A DNA stretch of 64,000 nucleotides. Origin: DASUNP01 sp035249305. GTDB lineage: Bacteria > Acidobacteriota > Blastocatellia > UBA7656. Shown here in pieces: positions 40,858 to 49,637 of the stretch. A program made the translations under genes and the position numbers. The notes under the pieces are model-generated. The model ran no database searches. It was not told the origin of the DNA and saw only the letters and a program-made list of their open reading frames with translations. The first letter of the stretch is position 1. Every line of letters begins with the position of its first letter. The DNA lies in assembly GCA_035249305.1 (NCBI GenBank), contig DATFGQ010000075.1:27970-91969 (forward strand). Direction: 5' to 3'.

Positions 40858-42033
40858 TTACGAGATCTCTCGAAGGAAGCTGCGGCCGGCTTCCAACTTC
40901 AGGTCGAAATTCTCGGCGATCGTCTGCCCGATGTCGGCAAGCGAGCTTCGTGTGCCCAAGTCTACAGACTGTCGCGCGCGGCGGCCCCAGGCGAGCACGG
41001 GGACGTATTCGCGCGTGTGGTCCGTAGAAACGTCTCCAGGGTCGCAGCCGTGGTCGGCGCTTATTATCAACAGGTCGTCGTCACCCATCGCGCGTTGTAT
41101 CTCTGGCAGCCGCGCGTCGAACTCTTCGAGAGCGCGCGCGTAGCCTTCGATGTCGTTGCGATGGCCGTAAAGCATGTCGAAGTCGACGAGGTTTGTGAAT
41201 ATCAGACCGCGTCCGGTCTCGGACAGGGCCTTCAAGGTTTGATCGACGGAAGCATTATTGTTTCCCGCCTTGAGCTCTTCGGTCGTCCCCCGGTGGCAAA
41301 AGATCGAGCCTATCTTGCCGACCGCCGCCACGTCGAGCCCGGAGGATTTGACGCGGTCGAGCAGAGTGTCGGAAGGCGGGTCTATGGCGTAATCAAGGCG
41401 CGCTTCGGTCCGGCGAAAATTGCCCGGCTCCCCGACGAACGGGCGGGCTATGACGCGGCCGACTTCATCCTCGCCCGTCAACTGGCCGCGCGCGATCTCG
41501 CACCAGCGGTAAAGCTCTTCGAGAGGCACGACCTCTTCGTGCGCCGCGATCTGAAAGACGCTGTCGGCCGACGTGTAGACGATTGGCCTCCCTGTCCGAA
41601 CGTGCTCTTCCCCGAGCTCCTTGATTATCTCCGTGCCCGAGGCGGGCTTGTTGCCTAGCACGCGGCGGCCGATCGCGCGCTCGAACGGCTCGATGACGCG
41701 CGGCGGGAAGCCTTGCGGGTAGGTCGGGAAGGGCCGCTCGGTGATTAGCCCGCTCATCTCCCAGTGGCCGGTCGTCGTGTCCTTGCCGCGAGACTGCGTT
41801 GCCGCGCGGCCGTAGGCTCCGGTAGGGCTCTCCACCGGATCGACCGGCAGCCGCCTGATGTTAGCAAGCCCCATCTGTCGAAGGTTCGGTATGTGAACCT
41901 GGCGCGACCCGAGCGTGTGCCCCAGCGTGTCAGAGCCTTCGTCGCCGTATTCTGCGGCGTCAGGCATCTCGCCTATGCCGACGCTGTCGAGCACCACGAG
42001 GACTACACGGTTGAACCGATTCATCTCACCCAT
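40858..42033 (-). CDS. deoB: Phosphopentomutase
   Basis: 391 residues from ATG 42033 (GGGGAG upstream; the frame extends to 42081). Alkaline-phosphatase-superfamily metal sites are seen in LDSVGIGEMPDA, SADHGCDP and STDHTREYVPVL. The phosphorylated Thr lies in GKDTTTGHWE. It interconverts ribose-1-phosphate and ribose-5-phosphate (and the deoxy forms), the step that feeds PNP-derived ribose into central metabolism. It lies 19 kb from the nucleoside operon yet completes its pathway. Length and motifs are normal. Confidence 0.95.
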   Translation of the reverse strand: MGEMNRFNRVVLVVLDSVGIGEMPDAAEYGDEGSDTLGHTLGSRQVHIPNLRQMGLANIRRLPVDPVESPTGAYGRAATQSRGKDTTTGHWEMSGLITERPFPTYPQGFPPRVIEPFERAIGRRVLGNKPASGTEIIKELGEEHVRTGRPIVYTSADSVFQIAAHEEVVPLEELYRWCEIARGQLTGEDEVGRVIARPFVGEPGNFRRTEARLDYAIDPPSDTLLDRVKSSGLDVAAVGKIGSIFCHRGTTEELKAGNNNASVDQTLKALSETGRGLIFTNLVDFDMLYGHRNDIEGYARALEEFDARLPEIQRAMGDDDLLIISADHGCDPGDVSTDHTREYVPVLAWGRRARQSVDLGTRSSLADIGQTIAENFDLKLEAGRSFLREIS

Positions 42034-42103
42034 CGCTGATTCTCCCCGTGCGATTTTAATAGCGCCAAGCCATGATTTCAAATTTCATATTTGAGATCTG
42101 AGA

Positions 42104-43993
42104 TCATTTGTTGAGCCTTTCTCGGACCAGCTTCGTCACTGCTTCATATAAATGGTCGAGCAAATCTTCTCTCTCTTTTCGTATTGTGAACCCGATCGCG
42201 GCCAGCACTAACTCATCCAGCCGTCGCCGGTCGGGGCGGTTGACCTCGTCAAAGATTGAAAAGATCGGCCGGCGCGCGAGCACCTTTAACGCGCCCTGAA
42301 GCTCTTTTTTGATTTCGGCCGAAAGCTCGCGCGGGTCAGGCAGTAGTATTCGCTCGGCGACGATCACGTCGATGTCTGCGATCGCTTGTGCGCCGGTCAT
42401 CTGGCGGCAAGTGAGCTCGGCGTAGTAGCGCGCCCAGGTCGAGTTGAGCAATGCAGCGAGCACTGCCGTCGACACCCCTTTACGCGGGAAGACGCCGTAG
42501 AGCTTCTTGTCTTCAAAGACGCCGTCGCGGTTGATCGCGACAACCCACCGCTCGCCCACCTTTGATGGGAAGATCAGAGGTGCGGGCCTTCTCCCCCGCG
42601 CGGCAGCGTACCAGGGCTCGCGCGCCGCGCAGGTCGGGCGCAGATGATAGCCCGCTCGCTCGCCCGCGGCTACGTAATCTAAAGCACGCGACCCGGCTAT
42701 CTCTTCCGGCGCGTCGGCGCAATTGAAAAAGAGCTTCGAGGCGCGACCTTTATCAAGCGAGATACCCGAGATCTCTTTTAGAGAGAAGACCACGGGCGAC
42801 AAAAACCGCGACTCAATGCTGTGTCGCGCGCCGGATTTATTTTCCACGACTACCGTTTCACCGGATTGATTACCGTCAACCGCGCGGAGGTAAAAAAACT
42901 CGTTCGCGCCGGTCGTTATCCCGCGCCGCACGCTGGCCATCTCCGCCAGCGGCAGGAGCCCGGCATCCTTCACGTAGAAGAAATCGTTAGCGCCGGTCTT
43001 CACCCCGTAGCGGACCCGCGCCATCGCTGATAGTTCTTTCAGCTTCGCGCCCGCCCGCTCTATCACGCGGAAGAACACGTCTTCGGCGCGCAGGTATCTG
43101 CCCCACCCCGTCTCTGCGCGCGCAAGCTCGGACTGGGCGACAATTCTGACGCGGTGCGTGTCGAGCGAGATCGATGAACCGGCCTGCTCGATCGAGCGCG
43201 CGAGCTCGGCCCGGTCAATCTCTGCGAGCGGGCGATTCAGTTGTACGAAGCGCACTCGGTTAACGTCACGCTCGGCTTGATTGGCCTCTCGTTCGAGCAC
43301 GGTGATGACCGTATTAACCGACGCGTCGGCGAAGAAGCTCTCGGCGGCCGACTCGATGATGGTGACGATCTTAAAGTTATCGCACAAGAAATTCCTTAGC
43401 GGTGCGCCGTATCCGGAATCGAGCCAACTGCTCGCCGTCAGAAAGACGAGCCTCCCTCCGCTTTTCAGAAACCGCGTCGAGTGCGCGAAGAAGAATACAT
43501 AAATGTCGGAACGGCCGCTAAAGCGCGGCCAGTCTATTTCCGGCGACTCAAGCCGGTCCCGCTCCAGCCGCCTCTCCACACGCCGTTTGTCGCGCGCGCC
43601 CATCAGCTCCTGGCGTATGTAAGGAGGGTTGCCGATTATCGAATCGAATTCAATCGGGAGAGACAGGGCAGAGTTGATTCTCGCACCCGGCTCTACGTCG
43701 AGAAAATCGGCCCGCGCTACGAGCGCCCCGGTCTGCGCGGCGAGCGCGACGGCATGCTCGGACCGGTCTATGCCGAAAAGGTTTCGGGCAAGCTTACTGG
43801 CCGCGCGCGCACGCCGCCCGTTAAACTCGCTCGCCCGCCTCAACGCTTCGCGCAGCAACCGCCCGTCGCCACAACTCGGGTCAAGGACCAACTCAGTTTC
43901 CGACCGCACCGCGAAGGCCGCCAACAACTCGGCCACTTCGACCGGCGTGTAGTGCTGACCGTAGCGGCGACGCTCATCTATCTTTTTCGCCAT
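42104..43993 (-). CDS. Orphan N6-adenine DNA methyltransferase with duplicated motif
   Basis: 629 residues. Motif I VLDPSCGDG (36-44) and the catalytic NPPY (122-125, in GNPPYIRQE) mark an amino-methyltransferase of the Eco57I/TaqI-like group that methylates adenine N6. The C-terminal half is the target-recognition region. Within it two copies of a ~21-residue segment (321-341 and 349-369) share 13 identities, including VR.G..TGAN.FFY. No restriction nuclease, BREX or DISARM partner gene is adjacent. It may therefore be a solitary regulatory methyltransferase or the methylating part of a larger split system. It is flanked by deoB and a hydrolase gene. Confidence 0.85.
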   Translation of the reverse strand: MAKKIDERRRYGQHYTPVEVAELLAAFAVRSETELVLDPSCGDGRLLREALRRASEFNGRRARAASKLARNLFGIDRSEHAVALAAQTGALVARADFLDVEPGARINSALSLPIEFDSIIGNPPYIRQELMGARDKRRVERRLERDRLESPEIDWPRFSGRSDIYVFFFAHSTRFLKSGGRLVFLTASSWLDSGYGAPLRNFLCDNFKIVTIIESAAESFFADASVNTVITVLEREANQAERDVNRVRFVQLNRPLAEIDRAELARSIEQAGSSISLDTHRVRIVAQSELARAETGWGRYLRAEDVFFRVIERAGAKLKELSAMARVRYGVKTGANDFFYVKDAGLLPLAEMASVRRGITTGANEFFYLRAVDGNQSGETVVVENKSGARHSIESRFLSPVVFSLKEISGISLDKGRASKLFFNCADAPEEIAGSRALDYVAAGERAGYHLRPTCAAREPWYAAARGRRPAPLIFPSKVGERWVVAINRDGVFEDKKLYGVFPRKGVSTAVLAALLNSTWARYYAELTCRQMTGAQAIADIDVIVAERILLPDPRELSAEIKKELQGALKVLARRPIFSIFDEVNRPDRRRLDELVLAAIGFTIRKEREDLLDHLYEAVTKLVRERLNK

Positions 43994-44041
43994 CGCGCCT
44001 TCGAGCTTGATAATAGATTCGAGGGCTAACTAAAATTGTTA

Positions 44042-45100
44042 ATGTACGAATCGAAATTAGCGTGTTTGTCGAAGATGAATCAAGCGGTAACAAAGAGTGT
44101 GATTGAGAGCAGGCTCTCCGCCACGCCTTTCCTCCCTTACCCCGCATTGAAAAACGCTCACGCGCAGACTATCGTCGCTTCGATGCTCCCGCGCTACACG
44201 CGGCGATTGAATCGGAACTCGGAGCAGCGTTACTTTGACGTGGCGGCCGGGGTGCAGGTGCTGGCCCACTGCTCCTGGCAGCCGGACCGGCAGGCGCGTC
44301 CGACGCTGCTCACACTGCATGGCATGGAGGGGTCGACCGAGTCATCTTACATGCTCGGCACCGCGGAAAAGGCTCTGGGAGCCCGTTTCAACGCGATACG
44401 GCTGAACATGCGCAACTGCGGCGGGACCGAACACCTCACGCCGACGCTCTACCACGCGGGCCTGACCGACGACCTCGGCGCGATAATCGACGAGCTGGTC
44501 AAGCGCGACGGTCTGGACGAGATTTACATCGCGGGCTTCTCGCTCGGCGGCAACATAGTGCTCAAACTCGCGGGCGAATACGCCGCCGAAGCGCCGCGCC
44601 AGCTTCGAGGGGTCGTGGCCGTATCTCCATCTCTGCATCTGCCGTCGTGCGCCGACGCGATCGAGCTGAGGTCGAATTACATCTATCAGCTCAGGTTTCT
44701 CATGAGCCTCAGAGGCCGCATGAAGCGGAAGGCTAGCCTCTTCCCCGGCCGGTTCGACACGACTCCGCTGCGCGGGATTCGGACCATCCGCGAGTTCGAC
44801 AACATCTACACCGCGCCCCACGCCGGGTATCGCGACGCGGCCGAGTACTACGAGCGGGCGAGCGCGCTGCCATACGTAAAACAGATCTCCATCCCTTCGC
44901 TCATCATCCATGCGAAGGACGACCCCTTCATCCCTTTTGCGCCTTTCGAGGGCCGCGAGATTGCCGAGAACCCGAACGTCTTGCTGCTGGCCCCCGAGCG
45001 CGGCGGGCACGTAGGCTTCTTCTCGGCCGGCGAAGGCGAAGAGCGCTACTGGGCCGAGGTGCGGCTGATCGAGTTCGTCAAGCTTCTGAGCGGCGGATAG
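44042..45100 (+). CDS. Alpha/beta hydrolase, YheT family
   Basis: About 352 residues from ATG 44042 (the frame opens with a TTG at 44036; ATG 44075 is another option). It starts with the YheT-like NAHAQTIVASMLPR, then LLTLHGMEGSTESSYM and the nucleophile elbow GFSLGGN (Ser). Later residues provide Asp in HAKDDPFIP and His in GGHVGFF. It is a serine hydrolase, probably an esterase; bacterial substrates are unknown. It is divergent from the methyltransferase and 86 bp upstream of suhB, so it may lead the following group. Confidence 0.85.
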   Translation: MYESKLACLSKMNQAVTKSVIESRLSATPFLPYPALKNAHAQTIVASMLPRYTRRLNRNSEQRYFDVAAGVQVLAHCSWQPDRQARPTLLTLHGMEGSTESSYMLGTAEKALGARFNAIRLNMRNCGGTEHLTPTLYHAGLTDDLGAIIDELVKRDGLDEIYIAGFSLGGNIVLKLAGEYAAEAPRQLRGVVAVSPSLHLPSCADAIELRSNYIYQLRFLMSLRGRMKRKASLFPGRFDTTPLRGIRTIREFDNIYTAPHAGYRDAAEYYERASALPYVKQISIPSLIIHAKDDPFIPFAPFEGREIAENPNVLLLAPERGGHVGFFSAGEGEERYWAEVRLIEFVKLLSGG

Positions 45101-45186
45101 GGCTATCCTGCTGAACGGTTTCGGGTTATATTTTTTCGGCGCTTTGGACGCGCGTACAGTGAACGCCGACAAAATCTGAGGAATGA

Positions 45187-45960
45187 ATGCTTAATTTTGC
45201 CATTCGTGTCGCTCAAGACGCGGGCCGGCTCTTGCGCGACCGCGTCGGCACAAGAATAGACGTAGCTCACAAGGGGGCTATCAATATTGTTACCGACGTC
45301 GACATCGCCAGCGAGCGACTGATCCGCGAGGCGATCGCGACCCAGTACCCTCGCCATCAGGTGCTGGCCGAAGAGGGAGGGCTACACGAAAGCCGATCAG
45401 AATACCGCTGGGTCATAGACCCGCTCGACGGTACGACAAATTACGCGCATGGCTACCCTGTCTTCTGCGTCTCGATCGCGCTTGAATACGAGGGCGAGAC
45501 CGTTCTCGGCGTGGTCTACGACCCTATGCGCGACGAGCTGTTCACGGCCGAGCGCGGGGGCGGCGCGGCCCTCAACAACCGCCCGATCCGCGTCTCTTCG
45601 ACCGCGAGCATGATGGAGAGCTTGCTGTCGACGGGCTTCCCCTACGACATAAGAACCTCGACGCTCACGAACCTGGACCACTGGGCCAACTTCGCTATGA
45701 ACGCTCAGGCGCTCAGGCGCGACGGCGCGGCCGCGCTCGATCTGAGCTACGTCGCATGCGGCCGATACGATGGGTTCTGGGAGCTGAACCTCAGTCCATG
45801 GGATATGGCCGCGGGCTCGTTGATAGTCACGGAAGCCGGCGGGCGCGTGAGCGACTTCGGCGGCGGCGAGTTCTCAAGCTACAAGCCCGAGATCATCGCG
45901 AGCAACGGATTGATTCACGACCGCATGGTCGAGATCATCGCCATGGGTAAGAAGCCTTAG
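45187..45960 (+). CDS. suhB: Inositol monophosphatase family protein
   Basis: 257 residues with the metal-dependent phosphatase signatures: LAEEGG (Glu), WVIDPLDGTTNYAHG (Asp, Thr) and WDMAAGSLIVTEAGG. These use magnesium to dephosphorylate inositol phosphates and related sugar or nucleotide phosphates. A GAGGA site precedes the ATG (45187). It lies 6 bp before thrB, suggesting an operon. As SuhB is promiscuous (it also assists rRNA folding in E. coli), a histidinol-phosphatase-like or other role is possible. Confidence 0.93.
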   Translation: MLNFAIRVAQDAGRLLRDRVGTRIDVAHKGAINIVTDVDIASERLIREAIATQYPRHQVLAEEGGLHESRSEYRWVIDPLDGTTNYAHGYPVFCVSIALEYEGETVLGVVYDPMRDELFTAERGGGAALNNRPIRVSSTASMMESLLSTGFPYDIRTSTLTNLDHWANFAMNAQALRRDGAAALDLSYVACGRYDGFWELNLSPWDMAAGSLIVTEAGGRVSDFGGGEFSSYKPEIIASNGLIHDRMVEIIAMGKKP

Positions 45961-45966
45961 ACTCAG

Positions 45967-46911
45967 ATGGGAAGGACTCAGATCATCGTACCGGCATCGA
46001 CTTCTAACCTCGGCGCGAGCTTTGACACTTGCGGCCTGGCGCTCTCGCTCTACCTCACGGTCGGCGTCGAAGAGCGCGAAAGCGGGTTTGAAGTCGTCCG
46101 GACGGGCGAGGGCGCCGAAACGCTGCCGGGCGATGAGACGAACTTGATCGTGCGCGTCGCGCTCGCGGTCGCCGAGAGCCGGGGCAGACGGATAGGCGGC
46201 GCGCGGCTCTCTGTCGCAAACGAAATCCCGCTGGCGCGCGGGCTCGGCAGCAGCAGCGCCGCGATAGTCGCAGGCGTCAGCCTGTATGAAACGCTGGCCG
46301 GCGAGCGATTGAGCGAAGACGACTTCTTCCGCCACGCGCTTGAGTTCGAAGAGCACGGCGACAATCTTGCGCCTAGCTTGAAGGGCGGGCTTGTAGTAGC
46401 CTGCATAGTCGAAGGCCCTGGCGGCGGGCCTTCGCTTGTGACCGTCAAGCGCGCGTGGCCCGAAGAGGTGAAGATCATTCTCGTCATACCGGAGTTTGAG
46501 ATGGAGACGGCCGAGATGCGCGCGGCCTTGCCCGAAGCGGTCGCTATGACCGACGCGGTCTTCAACGTCCAACGGGCGGCACTGTTGCAGGCGGCGATCT
46601 CCGAGAAGAGATTTGAATTGATAGGCGAGGCGCTGCGCGACCGGCTCCACCAGCCGCATCGCGCGCCGCTCGCGCCGGGGTTGGCGGAGCTGCTAAAGCT
46701 CAACGACGAGGCGGGGCGCGTGCGCGGGCTGCTCGGCGTCGCGCTCAGCGGCGCGGGGTCGACGGTAGCAGCCTTCGCGACAGAAAACGGCGACGAGATC
46801 GCGGCCCTGCTGCGCGCTCCGGTCGAGGCGGCGGGGATCAAGGCGCGGACGATGGAGGTCGCCGTCGATAATCAAGGGCGAAGGGTTTCACCCGAGCGGT
46901 CGGAGGTGTAA
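45967..46911 (+). CDS. thrB: Homoserine kinase
   Basis: 314 residues of the GHMP kinase family: PASTSNLGASFDTCGLAL near the N-terminus, the ATP loop PLARGLGSSSAAIVAG (~88-103), and a C-terminal LSGAGSTVAAF motif. It phosphorylates the hydroxyl of L-homoserine in threonine synthesis. It follows suhB by 6 bp and precedes the lipoprotein gene by 2 bp. No thrC or hom gene is in the window. Confidence 0.95.
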   Translation: MGRTQIIVPASTSNLGASFDTCGLALSLYLTVGVEERESGFEVVRTGEGAETLPGDETNLIVRVALAVAESRGRRIGGARLSVANEIPLARGLGSSSAAIVAGVSLYETLAGERLSEDDFFRHALEFEEHGDNLAPSLKGGLVVACIVEGPGGGPSLVTVKRAWPEEVKIILVIPEFEMETAEMRAALPEAVAMTDAVFNVQRAALLQAAISEKRFELIGEALRDRLHQPHRAPLAPGLAELLKLNDEAGRVRGLLGVALSGAGSTVAAFATENGDEIAALLRAPVEAAGIKARTMEVAVDNQGRRVSPERSEV

Positions 46912-46913
46912 AG

Positions 46914-47879
46914 GTGCGAATCCATGCATTCATAGCAAGCGTTATTCTGGCGTTCGCGGCGGTCGGGTGCAGCGACGCCATGTTAATCGAGCTCCAGACG
47001 CCGGGCGAAGCCCCGCCGAAGGTGAGCGCGAAGTTTCAAGCAGAGATCACAAGGCTCGCGGCCGAGGGCTATCGCCTGAAAGAGGCCGTGGAAGCCAGTT
47101 TGGACGGCTCCAATCAACACCTGGCCGCGACCTTCGAGCGAGCGAAGCCGAAAGACCCATCCCAGGCTTACGATTTCAGAATCATCGAAAGCGATGGCCG
47201 CACGGCGAAGACTATATTCCAGCGGTCTGAGTACTTCTTTTCATTCGACGCCTCGGGCGAGGAGGCGAAGCTCAACGCGACGGACATCAACGGCGACGGG
47301 CTGAAAGAGGTCATCGTGCAGAGCTCAAGCGGCGGCAACTGCTGGAGCTGCAACCCTGTTGAGATTTATCGCGTCAGCAATCACAAGGGGGAGCTGATCG
47401 CGGCCGCGCCAATCCAAAAGATAGCGGACCTGAACGGCGACCGCATCGCGGAGCTTGTGGTCACGGACGGGCGCTGGGAGCTTTACGAAGATTTTTCGCA
47501 CGCGGCCTCTCCGTCGGCGGCGATAGTCTATACATGGCGCGACGGCCGCTACGTTTATGCGTCGAGAGATTTCCCGGCCTTTTATAAAGACGAGGTCGAT
47601 CGGCTGCGCGCGTCCATAGAGGAGGCGAAAGCGGAGATCACGGCTGACGAATTCTCTGACGAGATATACGTCGGGCACGCGGTTTCGCTCGCTATAACTC
47701 TAACGCACATGGGAGAGATGGACCGCGCGATAAAAGAGCTTGAAACGTTGATGAGCTCAAACGCCAAGTCGCCGGAGCAGCGGAAGCGGCGCAAGACCGT
47801 GCTCACGGATTTCCAGGCGGGCGAGAGCGCGAAGAAGCTGCGCGAGATGAAGCACGGCGACCCGATGCCTCTAGGCTAG
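46914..47879 (+). CDS. Lipoprotein with repeat-like beta region (FG-GAP/VCBS-like)
   Basis: 321 residues from GTG 46914. A lipobox AAVGC with Cys19 predicts lipoprotein processing. The middle contains two Asp/Asn-rich calcium-loop-like motifs (DINGDGLKEV and DLNGDRIAELVV) typical of FG-GAP/VCBS beta-propeller repeats. A Cys pair GNCWSCNPV and a helical C-terminus follow. It starts 2 bp after thrB, so it is translated from the same message. The family is not recognised; it is probably an envelope-anchored binding or structural protein. The stop codon immediately precedes a composite repeat. Confidence 0.75.
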   Translation: MRIHAFIASVILAFAAVGCSDAMLIELQTPGEAPPKVSAKFQAEITRLAAEGYRLKEAVEASLDGSNQHLAATFERAKPKDPSQAYDFRIIESDGRTAKTIFQRSEYFFSFDASGEEAKLNATDINGDGLKEVIVQSSSGGNCWSCNPVEIYRVSNHKGELIAAAPIQKIADLNGDRIAELVVTDGRWELYEDFSHAASPSAAIVYTWRDGRYVYASRDFPAFYKDEVDRLRASIEEAKAEITADEFSDEIYVGHAVSLAITLTHMGEMDRAIKELETLMSSNAKSPEQRKRRKTVLTDFQAGESAKKLREMKHGDPMPLG

Positions 47880-48111
47880 TGCTGAGTGCTGAGTCCTGAG
47901 TCCTGAGTAATAGCAAGTTACTCGGCTCCGTAGGAGCCGGATGTCTGTAGATGATCGCGAGCCAGGTCCTTACAACTCCGTAGGAGTTGCATGTTTGATA
48001 TTCAACTCCTACGGAGTTGGGGCGCATTTACGCTTTTGTTCTACAAACATAGAGCCTCTACGAGGCTTTTCAGGCCTGCTTTCAGCACTCAGGACTCAGC
48101 ACTCAGCACTG
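47880..48111. repeat. Composite intergenic repeat element, copy B
   Basis: Same modules and order as copy A (17715-17976): GTGCTGAGTCCTGAG phrases, GGCTCCGTAGGAGCC, GTAGATGATCGC, ACAACTCCGTAGGAGTTG, then CTACAAACATAGAGCC, a closing GGCTTTTCAG and complementary CAGCACTCAGGACTCAG phrases. Here an extra CAACTCCTACGGAGTTG palindrome is present. It lies between convergent genes. Its right arm encodes the last residues of the plsC-like product. Confidence 0.8.
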
Positions 48112-48793
48112 TGGTTTCGCCCTCGGGCAGGCTCTCGGGGCCGAGCGCGGTGACGACTACGTCATGCGTCTTGCGCGCAAGCTCTCGGGCCTTCCCTTTC
48201 AGTTCCAGCCGGCTTGCCCCTTCGTTAATGCGATCGACTTTAATCGAGGGGTGGTAAGTGATCGTGAGTCTCCCCGGCCTCGGGAACCATTTCCCCGCGG
48301 GCCAGATCTCGTAACCGCCTTCGATGGTGACTGGGACTATCGGGACGCCCTGCGTGAGCGCCAGGCGAAAGGCCCCCATCTTGAACGGCTCGATCCGCCC
48401 GCTCCTCGTGCGCCCGCCTTCCGGGAAGATCACTAAAGCGCAGCCTCGCTTGAGGTGATTCAACGCCTCGCGCTGGGCCGAAGCGTCGGCCCTTTCGAGG
48501 TTGACGGGGAACGCGCCGAAGGCTCGCATCAGAAAACCGAGAACGGGGATTGCGAACATCTTGTCCCAGGCCATGTAATTCACACGACGCTTGAGCGGGA
48601 CGGTGATCCAGATGGGGTCGGCGAAGGTGACGTGGTTGGGCGTTATGATGCACGGCCCGGCGGGCGGAACGTTTTCCACGCCGCGAAACCTGACCCTGAA
48701 CCACAGGCGGCACAACCAGAAGACGAAGGGCCTCAGTGCATCGATCACAAATCGCATACGGTCAGCCATCCTGTCAGTTTCGGAGTCTGTCAT
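48089..48793 (-). CDS. 1-acyl-sn-glycerol-3-phosphate acyltransferase (PlsC-like)
   Basis: 234 residues with the four PlsC blocks: NHVTFADP (HX4D-type), FPVNLERA, FPEGGRTRSG and VPIVPVTIEGG. An N-terminal membrane-anchoring helix (VIDALRPFVFWLCRLWF) is present. It acylates lysophosphatidate in phospholipid synthesis. The last residues, VLSAES, come from the phrase repeat and equal those of the flippase at 24498, so the native C-terminus has probably been altered by repeat expansion; the catalytic blocks are intact. Confidence 0.9.
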   Translation of the reverse strand: MTDSETDRMADRMRFVIDALRPFVFWLCRLWFRVRFRGVENVPPAGPCIITPNHVTFADPIWITVPLKRRVNYMAWDKMFAIPVLGFLMRAFGAFPVNLERADASAQREALNHLKRGCALVIFPEGGRTRSGRIEPFKMGAFRLALTQGVPIVPVTIEGGYEIWPAGKWFPRPGRLTITYHPSIKVDRINEGASRLELKGKARELARKTHDVVVTALGPESLPEGETTVLSAES

Positions 48794-48828
48794 TTAACTA
48801 CGCCGACGCGCCTCGACGCAAGAGAGCG

Positions 48829-48857
48829 TTGCCCGGCCTGCGCCACTGCGCTAGATT
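48829..48857 (+). promoter_or_regulatory. Weak promoter for the HD hydrolase gene
   Basis: TTGCCC, 17-nt spacer, TAGATT, four of six matches in each box; the distance from the -10 to ATG 48871 is only 13 nt, giving a very short leader. Confidence 0.3.
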
Positions 48858-48870
48858 AAGAATGTAGGCT

Positions 48871-49455
48871 ATGGATTACGAACGGACATACGACTACCTT
48901 GCCGGGCGGTTGCAGCCGCACCTGTCCGACGACGAGCTCAAGACGGTGCGGCTGGCTTACGAGCTGGCCGAAGGCGCGCACGAAGGCCAGATGCGCGACG
49001 AGGGCACGCCTTACATTCTCCACCCCGTAAGGGTCGCCGTCTCGCTCGTCGACGAGCTTGAGATCTACTCGCCCCGGCTCGTGTCGAGCGCGTTGCTCCA
49101 TGACGTGATCGAAGACTCGCCCATCACCCGCGAGCAGATCGCCGACCTGTTTGGCGAAGAGGTGGCCGAAATTGTATGGCTGCTTACGAAGTTTGATGAT
49201 GTCAGCCTGCCCGCTTATTTGAGCGCCATCGAAGCCGCCCGAGACACGGGCGCGGCCATAGTCAAGCTGTGCGACCGGCTCGACAACCTGCGCTTTCTGG
49301 CCCACTCGCCGAAGGCCGAAAAGAAGCGCCGCTACATCCACACGACCGAGGCTTTTTACCTGCCGATGGCCCTGCGGACGAACAAATATCTCTACGACGA
49401 GCTGTCGCGATGGCTCGAAGAAGCCCGAAACCACGTAAGAGCCGTAAATCACTGA
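48871..49455 (+). CDS. Small SpoT-like (p)ppGpp hydrolase / HD-domain protein
   Basis: 194 residues with only the hydrolase half of a RelA/SpoT protein: TPYILHPVRVA, HDVIEDSPIT (HDxxED metal site) and VKLCDRLDNLR. The synthetase and TGS/ACT domains are absent, as in small alarmone hydrolases (Mesh1-like). It would hydrolyse ppGpp with manganese. It is transcribed alone toward gyrA, 183 bp away. No strong ribosome-binding site is seen, compatible with the short predicted leader. Confidence 0.85.
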   Translation: MDYERTYDYLAGRLQPHLSDDELKTVRLAYELAEGAHEGQMRDEGTPYILHPVRVAVSLVDELEIYSPRLVSSALLHDVIEDSPITREQIADLFGEEVAEIVWLLTKFDDVSLPAYLSAIEAARDTGAAIVKLCDRLDNLRFLAHSPKAEKKRRYIHTTEAFYLPMALRTNKYLYDELSRWLEEARNHVRAVNH

Positions 49456-49526
49456 TTTTCATACCGCTTTAGAGCAGAATTGAGCTTGGAGAATGGCACC
49501 CTTCTGGTGTAAAATTAATCTTGCTT

Positions 49527-49556
49527 AAAAGGATAAAAACTTCCTTTTTTATCGGC
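49527..49556 (+). terminator. Possible terminator or attenuator upstream of gyrA
   Basis: AAAAGGATAAAAACTTCCTTTTTT can form a weak A/T-rich hairpin with a T-run, ~80 nt before the gyrA ATG. It may end the HD hydrolase transcript or sit in the gyrA leader. The rest of 49456-49637 shows TGTAAAAT (a possible -10) but no convincing -35. Confidence 0.35.
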
Positions 49557-49637
49557 AAGATTCTTGCTGCCGAGATCTTTAGCCCCAAGGCATGAAACCC
49601 CTTAACCGGCAGAATTTTTTTACGAGAGAGTGAGAGC

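Noticed and set aside
42104..43993. BREX or restriction-modification system around the adenine methyltransferase
   Set aside because: Neighbours are deoB and a YheT-like hydrolase; no nuclease, PglZ, BrxC or DISARM-like gene is present.
49485..49505. Sigma-54-like TGGCAC upstream of gyrA
   Set aside because: No GC at the required 10-nt spacing.
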